Origin: Fragilaria crotonensis | Lineage: Eukaryota > Bacillariophyta > Fragilariophyceae > Fragilariales > Fragilariaceae | DNA: 64,000 nucleotides | Reading direction: 5' to 3' | Assembly: GCA_022925895.1 (NCBI GenBank) | Contig: JAKSYS010000291.1 | Location: 1-64,000 of the forward strand | Shown: one piece after another, positions 33,290-43,700 of the stretch | How the letters are laid out: every line of letters begins with the position of its first letter | Position numbering within the stretch: position 1 is the first letter of the stretch | Notes under the pieces: generated by a model | Database searches by the model: none | Seen by the model: only the letters and a program-made list of their open reading frames with translations | Told to the model about the DNA's origin: nothing | Made by a program: the position numbers and the translations under genes

Positions 33290-36200
33290 TTCCAGTGACC
33301 CCCATGTATGTTCGTGTTGAAGTAACTGCTATAAAGACGTGGTTATTCGAGATTCGAGATTGCGTAGTGCTTGTTCAATACTCTCTACACACCCTCATCT
33401 ATTGCTACAAGCAGAGGAGGAGTATCAAGAGAGTATATGTTTTAATTCACTCTACTACTAGGAGATGTCCGCCTGATGCCTTTCCTACAAACGAGCGTTA
33501 TCAAAGCTGCAACATGAACTCCAACAAAGGAAATTTCTCTGAAACGCCACTCTACCATGAACAGCGTCGAGTCCTACTACTGGTACTACTACCGTAGTAC
33601 CAGAGCACGGGATTGAGAGTATGACGTACTACTTGTTGTTCTAGTAGCAGTATCTAGTAGTGTACTCCGAGTACTGGAGTACGACTAGTACATCATGCGA
33701 AACGCGAAACCGTGTTCATGGTACCTATATGCGCAAAGAAAACTCTAACTACTCGTTGCACTACTCACTACTCCAGCTATTAGGTCTACTAGTAGCTGAG
33801 GTTCGTGCACGAATGTACGGTGCCACAGCGCCACGACGTCGTTCTATTAGAATGGAGTTCGTAGTCCTACGCGTACATAGATGTTGCTCTGTCATGCCAC
33901 GTGTGCCATCGCTTGCTACCCTAGAAATCCATTCAGAGTCTGAGAGAAGTGTCGATCAGCGAACGGATGCGCAGGCGCAAGAATGGCTTACCCCACCTCC
34001 TGGAGTACATTGGTCATTTATGATCTTATAACCCACGGGTTTTGTCAGATGCTATCTGACAACACAGAAACCACCTATACAGTGCACTGTAGTAGAGTAG
34101 CCTACTATCTTTGAAGGTACGGAACGCACGTCTACATATGCATATCATCCACCGCTTGCTCATGTTTCTGAGTAATCTAGTACTAGTACCAGGTACATGT
34201 AGACTGAAGTATGATACGTATGCATACCTGACACAGGCTTGATACTGCCCTATACACGCAATACTTAAATGCTGCAAGATTTTACCATTTGTAGATCGTC
34301 GCCATAGTTTGGCCAATTAAATACTCAGAGTACATTTCAGGAAGGACATCGGCAGTTTTCCTTCAAGTACCGGTAATTTACTTAGGGATTCCGAAATCAA
34401 AAGGCAGTACTCCAAAGTACTCACATTGATTCATTGTATTTATTTGGCCAATCAAATATCAATCTGAACCTGAAAGGCAGAATCATTTTTAATTAGATCG
34501 ATTTGCTAAATCAAATATATGCTATCATAGTACAAAAGGCATTATATTAGAATAACGAATAATATCAAATTCAGATACATACACTGAATCTATTAAGTAA
34601 GCAATTTGATTCGACCAAATGGGTTGTCCGAAACAAGAAGGCAGTGCATCATTCTTACTTACATTGATTTGGCCAATCGTATGATCTTCTGGAACAAAAG
34701 TCATTAAATCAATTATTATAGTTTGATGGGCAATTGCAATACTTAAAGACTGGCTTCTTAAGTATCCAACCGATTAGCCCGCCGGGCAATTTTCTTACCG
34801 TAAACAGAAGTTGTCATACAAAATCTGACAAACCGGTAAAGATCAGAGATCCGCAGCAACACTCCTGTACCTGGTCATACATTATCTACAGAGGTACAAG
34901 AACCATGATCAACTGATCCCAAGGTTTTGTCAGAATTCATCTGACAACCATCTGACAGACCGCTAGAAAACCCCGCATGCTATCTGACAAACCCTGGGGA
35001 TCTATGCATACTACATCGACTTGTTATAATATCGACAGTGGTACAAGTATGTGGTATGTGGCAGGATTGGAAAAATAATACTGTCCCACGTTGAATCTGG
35101 TATTACAGTCCTCCAGTAGGTAGAATGGTATTGCGCTGTTGCACTGGGAGGTATTTTGGTATTGAAAAATCCTTCAGTCCGGTATGAATATAACTTCTCT
35201 TCATTTTTCGAGTCGCAGTACTTACTCGGTTCCATTGGTCTCGGTAGGTATAATGGTAGTAAAACACTACAGTAACAGTAAACTTCAGTACTACAGTACA
35301 GAAATGAACCGTAAACACACTGATGCAGGACAGAACATTTATGGAAATTCCGACTGGTATTCCTGAACACGGAATTCAAAATACTACCGACTAAACTCAG
35401 TAGAAAATAACCAAGGGTCTTGGTTACTGGTTGTATATTGCAACTCGCAGGTAACCAGTTATTGGGCATTTTAAAATCACAGTAGTGGTACAGCATAATA
35501 CCATCGGTATTTGGTTACCGGTACCGGTGGTTATTTACTTCCAATCCCTGGTATGTGGTATGTGTGACAAAACGTCGTTCGAGTACTTTCTTAACTCATG
35601 AATGAGACAACGTACAGAAAATGTGACTTGTGAAGATTCAACTCTCCTGCATTTCTACGTACAAACCCTTCGGTATAATGATCATGATTTAATTCGTGAC
35701 TGCGAAGCTAGAGATGGGTCCGAGATCTGAGAGGCTGACTGCTGACTGCGAACTGCGATTCAGAGATCCAGGCATAAGTGTGTGAACACTGTAGCAAATG
35801 GGCATTTTTTTCGTCATTTTCGCTTATATCGTTGAAATATCGAAAGTGCAGATACCCACCATATCCACCTGCAAGGTGGGCAAATTCTCTCTAAAATCAG
35901 ATTACATCTCGTTCGTTCTACAGACAAATAATACCAATCAAAGAGGTGCGTTACCCAAGAGTTTTACCAGGCCTTCCTGATGAAGAAACTCCGAGACTGC
36001 AAGTACACCAGGTACTTGTATCAGAAACCAGTTCTACTTGCATTTCTGTACTGGATTACCTTCGAGCACTCCCGGTAGATAGTGTATTACATTTCACTCT
36101 CAATTGTACAGCCTACAAACGGCGAAAGTATTCCAGTGTTACCGGTAGTAGTACAACTACAATGCAATTGTTCTGAGTGTATCCTACACATTTCGGTCTC

Positions 36201-36736
36201 AGAGCTTAAATTGCGCCTGCTATGTACTGTATGCGAACTACTCGGAGTAATAACTTATCCCCAGAATGACCGACCTGCCGTTTGTTTCTGCCATAAATGT
36301 ACTACACTCGAGGGTGAAAATATCCTGGGAACGATCGAAAGGACTTCCATAATTATGCGGAGATCGCAAACTAGACTTGTGGAGTACCGGTAGTCCTTGA
36401 CCGAAAGTGGGTCGAGCATTTTCACATGGTGTGTACTATACCACGTGACCTACATATACCGGCAATATTCGAACAATATTTTTGTCTTGAATACTACGGT
36501 AGAGTTGTGACGACAAAAAACTATTCAATTCATGCAAGCCCGACGCAAATGACTTAGACACTTTAAACACGAAACTACCGGTAGACGGTTAAGCCCTTGC
36601 GTCGTATATATATCATTGCATGTCCGAATCACGAATTTCAGATTTTAAGCACAGAATTCTTCGGCCATCACTCAAACGGCCTCACTCATAAAACTAATAC
36701 CTCTCACAAAGTCGAAACAACTTTAAACAATCCAAC
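33290..36736. other. Long intergenic stretch with repeats, no gene seen
   Basis: GTAC-rich blocks lie at 33300-33800, 34160-34220 and 35030-35560. A palindrome cluster occupies 34042-34990. The motif TTGGCCAAT recurs at about 34310, 34446 and 34670 in AT-rich DNA. TATATATA near 36605 lies about 130 bp before the next gene and is a possible TATA box. Confidence 0.5.
34042..34990. repeat. TTGTCAGA palindrome cluster, possible short transposon
   Basis: TTGTCAGAT-GCT-ATCTGACAA at 34042-34062 is a perfect 9-bp hairpin. TTGTCAGA-ATTCA-TCTGACAA at 34927-34947 is a second. Further single TCTGACA copies occur near 34816, 34950 and 34982. The outer copies are roughly inverted (GGGTTTTGTCAGAT on the left, its complement on the right), which would suit a non-autonomous element of about 950 bp. 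I see no clear target duplication. Confidence 0.5.
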
Positions 36737-38146
36737 ATGATGCTCCAATCAGTACCACGTCATGGCGCCTTCTGCTTCTCTGCAGTCGCTTTGCTCATCG
36801 GGCTAGCCACAGGTCAGTCCGTATCGGTGGATACCTACGGTGCTGTTGGTGATGGTGTGACGGATGATACCGACGCTCTGAACTTAGCCTTCTCCCTCGC
36901 TCCTCCTGGATCAACACTGCTGATTCCAGCAGGTCGAACCTATGCCCACTCCGACATCGTTGAGATAACAGTTCCTTCGTTACTAATCAGGAGGTGGTCG
37001 CCTTTTGGCGACAAACGAAGCAAGGTCTGGAGTCTGGATCAACGCTGACAGAGTCATCATGGATGACATCGTGCTTGAAATGAAGAGCACCACAACACGG
37101 TGGATGGGATACGAGCAAATGAAGCTGCGACTGATGAACTCCCGCGGGATCGTGGTGCGAGGGTGACCATCGAAGGTGCTGCAGCTGCAGGCATCTACGT
37201 CGGCAACACCCACGACTATCTCATTGACCGTGTGACTGTAAGAAACACTCGATCTGATGCCATTCACAACACAGAGGCATCAAGTTTTGGAACTATCGTC
37301 CGACCAGGCATATTCAACTCGGGAGATGATGGGGTAGCATTTGTGTCCTACAGGAGGGATGGATCGCAGGTCAACATGGTATTGCAGTCACCCAAGTTCC
37401 GATTGCAAAAGATTGGTCGAGGCTTCTCAGTCGTCGGTTCCCGTGACATCGTCATGAATGATCTCTATGCCGAGGATAGTGACGCCGCCTCACTGTACGT
37501 TGGGAGCGAGCCATATTTTGATACCTTCGGTGTCAGCAACGTACAAGTAAATGGAGGCTTGTTTTATCGGTCAAACAAGAATCAAGAGTGGGACCGCCAA
37601 GGCTCCGTCCACATTTTCAATGGTCGACCAGATGAAGTTATTCGAAACATCAATATCAACAACATTCGATCCGTGAATACAATAGGTAACCAACCACACG
37701 AAGTTGGTATCCAGTCTTCAGGATCTGGCGGAGTTTTCGGTGTTGTCTTGCGGGACATGACCATGTCTGGAGGTCCATCAAAGGCGTTTTACTCCGAATC
37801 TCCGTCGTCGTCGTATCGCACGCTTCAATGGGTACAGAATGGGCAAGCTCTAAGCGATCAAGGTTCATTCGTGCTTGGTCCACTGACAACTCCTCCGTCT
37901 GCTGCGCGGACTAATTCGCCCATCAATGCACCAACGAATCGACCAACAAGTCGACCAACAAAGCGACCAACAAGTCGACTATCGAGTGCACCAACCAACG
38001 CTGCCACGGGACCATCCACAAATGGTCGATTCGTCGCGCCCATCGTTCACCGACCGCACGGCCGACGACACGCACCAACAAGGAGGGTTCCAACCAAAGC
38101 CAAACAAGTCGAAAACCTGTTCCTCAGAGCCCCGAATAACAATTAA
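36737..38146 (+). CDS. Secreted beta-helix protein, pectate-lyase-3 type, Pro-Thr tail
   Basis: A signal peptide (hydrophobic FSAVALLIGLATGQS) is followed by VDTYGAVGDGVTDDTDALNLAF, the start of the pectate-lyase-3/GH28-like right-handed beta helix. Helix-type repeats continue (GIYVGNTHDYLIDRVTVRN, SGDDGVAFVSY, VVGSRDIVMNDLYAED). The C-terminal part is a linker of PTNRPTSRPTKRPT units, typical of diatom cell-wall proteins, then a basic tail. A polysaccharide-directed, extracellular or frustule-associated role is inferred; no catalytic residues could be assigned. The frame shifts near 36990 and 37162, inside otherwise continuous helix repeats, giving about 470 residues in total. Confidence 0.8.
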
Positions 38147-38294
38147 ATGTTTGGCGGCAGACACGTCTTTTGAAATCCGCTGAGACAATGGAAGTGGGAC
38201 GTTTTCCTTCCTCTCTGGCTGGTATTTGTTGTGGGGAAGAATAGAATATACGATAACATGTAATATACTAAATTTATGAATACCTCTGCGCTAC

Positions 38295-39952
38295 CTATGC
38301 AGGATTATCATTCCCTCGCAGCACCTCGCTGCGTTTGGGCTCCGCGAATCGGTTCAACACGGTTCTGCACTCGTCCATATCGTTACCGTACACGCCAATA
38401 TTGATGCGACAAACCACTGGTGCGCCTTTCTGGCGGTCGGGTTGCACCACACTGTGGATCACAATGCGACTCGAGCCTGAGTTGGCGTTGTATGCCAGCA
38501 CTGCTTCAAATAGATCGTCAGAACTTCCATAGAAGTTGATGTCACCGCTTCTACGGAAGAGACCGACCTTGAAGCCAAAGTGTTGTCGGAAGCGGTGAAG
38601 GGTCATGAGCGCCGGACAACTTCCAGTGACGCGAGGATTGATATCCACCAGATAGCCACGTCCCTTGGAATCAAACAGTACATCAATGCCGCAAAATCCC
38701 CAGAAACCCAGTGAATGACAGTACTTCACAACCTCTTCAACAAATGGCAACTGCATTCTCTTCAGACTCTCTTGGTCGCTTGAATCCAAGTAGGAATCGG
38801 AACTGAAGGTGCCATCAGCCAATCGTTTGTTCTCGTTGGATCCAAGCCATGTCACATTAGTTCCGTTGGGATGCATGAAGAAATGGCAAGCCACGTTACG
38901 AGCGATATCGACGAAATCTGTCACAACGAAAGTCGGGTTGCCAGAGTCGATGAGATACTTTTTGAATTGGGCTTCATCCTCGTCGTTTCGAATGATGAAG
39001 ATGCCCTTGCTGCCCATAGAATGTGTCGTCTTGACAACACATGGGCGAAGTGCGCGTATCAGGAGCAGTTTGGTTGTCTTTTGCGTCATGAGTACAATCG
39101 AATCTTTGCCTGCCAAGTGATAATGAATCATCGGATCGTTGACGTGGTTTCTGATTTGCTCTACAGGAAGGTATGCGTAAACAGTATCGTCCTCTGTTAC
39201 CTTTGATGCGAATGTGGGAACCCGAATATCTGGGACAGTCCTGGTCCAATGATCGATGAGTCCATTAGGTGGCGTTCCGTCTCGTAGAAAAACCGGAAAG
39301 GACGACCCGTTCATGAGCGCGTATCGGCATGGACCCAGCATCGCCTTAACCTTTGTTGATTTTGGCGCTGGCCAATCATGGAACAGAACTTGGCTGTTGG
39401 AACAGAAGCAGATGGTTGTGAGGGATATCAGTATACAAAACAATGCTAGAATAACTAACAAGGAACTTAACAACGCACCGTGGTTATGGAAGGCGTTCCC
39501 TCCCGCAGGAATCGAGGAAGGACTTTCGAAGACATAATGATCTTGTCATTATCCTTGTTGTTGTATTCCAGCCCCTCCTTGACAAAATCCGAGTAGAACT
39601 TCTGGCCATCCCAGTCTCTGACTTTAAGTTTCGAAAATGAAATATCGAAGTCGGACAGCATCGGCAGCAACGATGTAGAACCATCGACAGCACATGCATC
39701 TTCGCGTAAATTTTCTGTTTCTGTGACAATCACGAGTGTAGATTGAGGAATCTTCGTGCTTTCAGCCAGGTCAACTTCACGAAGCACGATCGAGTCGCCA
39801 ACATTCCTCGTGGCGGCGTCCGCTCCTTGAACGGCAAGTTCCAGCATTGTAAAATCATCTAGCGACGAGGAGATTCTATGGCGACCGAGTGCAGGATCAG
39901 GAGAGTCCACGAGGATCATTATCGAGTCGGTTGTATTCGTGTTGGGTGACAT
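38295..39952 (-). CDS. ATP-grasp domain enzyme, two exons
   Basis: ATP-grasp enzymes ligate a carboxylate to an amine or thiol using ATP. The N-terminal exon (39952-39479) starts MSPNTNTTDSIMILVDSPDP. A donor (ACG then GTGCGT) and an acceptor (TTCCAACAG near 39394) bound a short intron, whose translation mimics a membrane segment. The second exon carries PCVVKTTHSMGSKGIFII (ATP-binding strand and glycine loop), FWGFCGIDVLFD and YLVDINPRVTGSCPAL (metal-binding Asp and Asn). The substrate cannot be inferred. The exact splice phase is uncertain by one base. The 3' end is only about 150 bp from the end of the beta-helix gene, convergent with it. Confidence 0.8.
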
Positions 39953-40635
39953 GTTGAAAGGATTTCAAAATTAATGAGCTTGTCGCAATTCTTCCAGGAT
40001 GATGGACGTCTCAGTCCTGTGGCTCCAGACGAGGAATCTACAAGCGTCGTTGCGAGATTACATCATGATTTCATTATCCCTCCACGACGACTGCGTAGAC
40101 TGTGTAGTATGCGGAATTGCTTTTCGGTTGTTGTGCCTTATTGCACGATGCACATTTGCTTCACGACTGAAAACTAAGACAGAATGCACATGTTAAAAAC
40201 GTAGTACTCTGAGTAGGAGTACTACGGTCGTGCCCATAAGATTCGAGTCACGGCAAAGGGATCTCCGATGAAACTCCTCGTGATACACGCATGAAGTTTT
40301 GATGGAGTGGCTTTCTATATTGCATACCGGGACAGCCAAGGTGCACGTGCCACATGCACACGGCAGTACGGGTACAAGCGAAAAGGGACATACTCCAGGT
40401 GCATAACATCCAATGCATATGGATATCGTGTCGTGTGTCATTTGTCGTAATTGTGATGATAGTCATGCCGTCATGACCAACACCCAACTCACAATTACCT
40501 TCAGTGCTTTAAAGCCCAAACCATGACTGCACGACAGACGGGCATGCGTCGGCCACCGGCAAGATGTTGACGATGACATCTGGAAATCGCTGTACTTCGA
40601 CTCCAGTATCTTTTTGACCATATCTGCCGAACTCG
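39953..40635. other. Intergenic spacer between divergent genes
   Basis: It separates the minus-strand ATP-grasp gene and the plus-strand methyltransferase and probably holds both promoters. No feature recognised. Confidence 0.4.
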
Positions 40636-41883
40636 ATGTCGTACAACTCATCGTCGTCGTCGTCCTCTAACGATGCCGAGAACTCCATGCCAAATTGGCA
40701 CGCATTCTGTCAGAGTGATGATGACTCATCTGACGCCGACGACCTTCCCATATTTGTGCCTGACCACATTCATGAAGTCCACGTTGCCGAATCTGCGGAC
40801 TACCGCGGAGAGATTGTGCAGTTGACAATCCCTGATGGAGACGGGTCGAGCAGTATCAGCTCGCATGCACCAACTGTTCGCATGTCTGGATGTGGGGCTT
40901 CTGTGGACCTGCTCCAGCCCAATCATTCCAACAATATCGAAGGGACCGGTGGTGTCGTCTGGGGCTGCGCTCCAGCGATGTGCACCGTTCTTTCCGGAAG
41001 CTCGTGTTACACTTCTACAACACCAACAATCGAGACTGTCGCTTTTGCTGCGTCTCACGCACTCGCTGTCAGTCCTGAGATTGATTTCTCGAACCAGGTC
41101 ATCCTCGAACTCGGTGCTGGTACTGGGGCACTCGGTCTGTGGATCGCCACAAAATGGCCGACGGCCACTGTATTGCTGACTGATTTGCCAGAAACGTTGA
41201 ATTTGCTGCAAGACAACATCAAGGCCAACAAGTTGGAGAGTCGGTGCTTTGCCTCCGAGCTTGCCTTTGGTGACACGGTACCGTCCTTCTTGGCGAAACT
41301 AAAACTCCAAGATTGCGTGGTTGGGTTCAAGGGTGTAATTCATGCCATTGTCGCATCGGACTGTCAATTTTCCGCGTCTGCAGAATTCTTGTGGCAGCCC
41401 TTTGCGTCGACGCTGAGATCGGCAGATCCTCTGACTCGTGTGGATTTGCTTCAGGAACGCCATGGCGTTCGGAAAGAGCGCCTGGAACCATTTTTGAATG
41501 CGCCTGAGATTTGGCGGGGCGGGGACGACACCTTCTACAGCCGGAAGTCAGCGAGTCAGAGCAAATCACGGGTGGTACCTGCGATGAAGGCAACTGTTCT
41601 TTTGCGGAGCTGTTCCACCCTGGTTTGGGAGAGGGATCTCAGAACTACAATGCGGAATACCCAAATCGATGTTTTTACCTTGCCTTGTAAGCTTCCGCGA
41701 TATACTCATGATCGAAGGTTGCAAATGCCTTCTTCGTGTGGCTATTTCTGGCGATGTCGCTTGATGAACACAAACAGCGACAAACTGGTCATCCTTCCAG
41801 ATCCGTGTACCATTTTTCGGAGAAGCCATGGAATATCATATTGTTGCGTACATCGCGGTAGAAATCCTGGTGTGCTGCTTTAA
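40636..41883 (+). CDS. SAM-dependent methyltransferase, METTL21/MT16-like
   Basis: The class I SAM motif ILELGAGTGALGLWIA is followed by an acidic strand end (VLLTDLPETLNLLQDNI) and post-motif IVASDCQFSAS, as in lysine methyltransferase family 16. Upstream, TGGVVWGCAPAMCTVL matches the family's W-containing entry motif. The N terminus is a Ser/Asp-rich low-complexity region of about 50 residues. The C-terminal third is less sure: after about 41440 another frame (FASGTPWRSERAPG) looks equally protein-like, and the annotated end overlaps the convergent gene. The substrate is probably a protein lysine. Confidence 0.75.
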   Translation: MSYNSSSSSSSNDAENSMPNWHAFCQSDDDSSDADDLPIFVPDHIHEVHVAESADYRGEIVQLTIPDGDGSSSISSHAPTVRMSGCGASVDLLQPNHSNNIEGTGGVVWGCAPAMCTVLSGSSCYTSTTPTIETVAFAASHALAVSPEIDFSNQVILELGAGTGALGLWIATKWPTATVLLTDLPETLNLLQDNIKANKLESRCFASELAFGDTVPSFLAKLKLQDCVVGFKGVIHAIVASDCQFSASAEFLWQPFASTLRSADPLTRVDLLQERHGVRKERLEPFLNAPEIWRGGDDTFYSRKSASQSKSRVVPAMKATVLLRSCSTLVWERDLRTTMRNTQIDVFTLPCKLPRYTHDRRLQMPSSCGYFWRCRLMNTNSDKLVILPDPCTIFRRSHGISYCCVHRGRNPGVLL

Positions 41884-43157
41884 TCCATAGATCCACGCCA
41901 TGGCTGCCTCTTCGTTAGATATTTCTTTGGCATCCGACGGGCCACGACCTTCTTCCCAGGCTGAGGACACGACTCGATGTATGTAAGCCGTCGAAACACC
42001 ACCTGTGAGCCAACAGTACCCGTCAATCGTCTCCACCAACTCAAATTTGAAAGGCTTGGGTCGATTCCTTCTTCTGCACAGAACCTATACCATTCTTCAC
42101 GATCGTCGTCATCGGGTCATCGAAATCTCCGTCGTAGTTGCAATGAGAATATCTGAGCTCATCGGGATCATTCGACGGATCTACTGTACCTCAAGTTCGA
42201 GAGAAACTCTGTGGAGATGACAATAGTTCCAGGCTTGCACTGATAGCCTATTGCCTTGCTCAAACTGGATATTATGGACTTGGACATGCAGCTTGAAAGA
42301 CAAAGACACAATCAGAGTCACCAAAGTAAACGTTCGGATCGTCAAACGAGCCACACGTAAAGTGGATTGGGGCCAATTTAATCTTCATGTCGGATTCGCT
42401 GGACAACGGAAGATAGTGAACAGCAACGTCAGATGATAATGCAGGGTCGTCTTCCTCAGCGTCATCACAAGGCTCTTGATCATGTCTGCCCTCTTCTTCA
42501 AGCACAAATTTACCCTCAAACTGCTTCAAGATATCGTCTTCCGACAAAACTGGAAGCAACCTCTTGATTCTCTTCAAAACTACTACCAATACCACTACTG
42601 GTCGGATTGCATCTTGCAAGGGTTTCTTCGGCCACCACATGAATGCTGTTGAGCAATTCGACACCCCGACAAAGTCTCCAACCTGGATGCAGTGCCGCAG
42701 CAGCCAGTACAAGTCGTCCCGTTCCAGAGCCAATATCACAAAATGTTTTACCGTTCCACGATGGAGGGTCATCATCCTTGTTGTTGCCTTGGTAGTACAG
42801 ATCTTGCGCCCTGTCCAATAGTTCGGCAAAGAAATAAAAATCAAACTCCCCATACGTGAGTTGCTTCGGCGGGTCTTGTCCCTTTTGAATGAATGGCCAA
42901 TAACCATCCGTCCGACTCGCTGCATTGCGTTTCGCAAGATCAGTCGGAGGGTACAGCTCATGGAGGCCCTGCAGGACTGCGGCATAACTTGCACCCGACT
43001 TGGAGAACTTGTTGGGATCAGCCGTTGGATTTTCTTCGGGCACCAAGGTCGCGGCAATTGCCATTCGACGCACCGGACGACGCGGCCCTCGGTGGATGCC
43101 GAACGATTGTGAAAGGCAGGGGGAAGTAAGGAGTAGGAATGTCGCCAATCTCTTCAT
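41836..43157 (-). CDS. DOT1-like SAM methyltransferase with plastid-type leader
   Basis: The SAM-binding motif is KTFCDIGSGTGRLVLAAAALHPGW, followed by CRGVELLNSIHVVAEETL, resembling the DOT1 fold. The start at 43157 (MKRLATFLLLTSPCLSQSFGIHRG) gives a signal peptide and a Phe after the cleavage site, then Arg/Pro-rich sequence, the pattern of diatom plastid precursors. An upstream in-frame Met at 43235 is less likely. Further on, YQCKPGTIVISTEF near 42220 and ELVETIDGYCWLTGGVSTAYIHRV near 41985 complete the domain. Frame changes occur near 42640 and between 42190 and 42040, so the 3' part is broken in this sequence. The substrate is unknown. Confidence 0.7.
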
Positions 43158-43350
43158 CGATAGATAGCCGATGGCGCGATTCTGGTTCTGGAAGTGCAGA
43201 TGATGTGATGGAGACATAGGCCCATCGCTATTCATGATTTATGCGTACGCGTGCACATCATTCGACATTCGACATCATGAAAGGTGATCAGGTGATCAGT
43301 GATCAGTAATCAGGGATACGGGATACGTGATCGATCAAATGCGTACTATA

Positions 43351-43690
43351 TCCTACTATATTATAAATTAATTGTGTGCGTGTGTGAGTGCGTGCGTCCG
43401 TCTGTTACGGAGTATGACCACTCTGGGGTACTGGATCAAATGAATACTGTCTCATACTCGGAGCATAAATGTCATACATGCATACTGGAGTACTCCGTAA
43501 GAGATGTCGGTAAGATTTGCATATACGTAGTTGCGTCAGTGCGTGCGTCTGTTACGGAGTATGACCACTCTGGGGTACTGCACTACTTGCGTATAGTACT
43601 GAACTGTACAAACAGTACACACAACCGTGCACAACCCATACCGTACACGCCGTATTCCAGAAGTCCGACCAATTGGGAGGTACCCACTAG
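43351..43690 (+). mobile_element. Non-autonomous Helitron, 340 bp
   Basis: It starts TCCTACTATATTATAAATTA after an A and ends CTAG before a T, as Helitrons do. The first 95-100 bp match the 5' end of the Helitron at 1-5693 apart from one substitution and a 2-base difference. The last 60-70 bp match that element's 3' end. TGGG and CCCA form a small stem just before CTAG. Part of the 5' region is repeated inside (about 43534-43580 copies 43388-43431). It encodes no protein and would depend on a full-length relative. Confidence 0.85.
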
Positions 43691-43692
43691 TA

Positions 43693-43700
43693 CTATATAC
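43693..43700. repeat. hAT target-site duplication, left (CTATATAC)
   Basis: Identical to 46323-46330. It lies two bases beyond the CTAG end of the short Helitron. Confidence 0.9.

Noticed and set aside
39394-39478. Membrane anchor at the start of the ATP-grasp second exon
   Set aside because: The hydrophobic stretch is translation of an intron with good borders.
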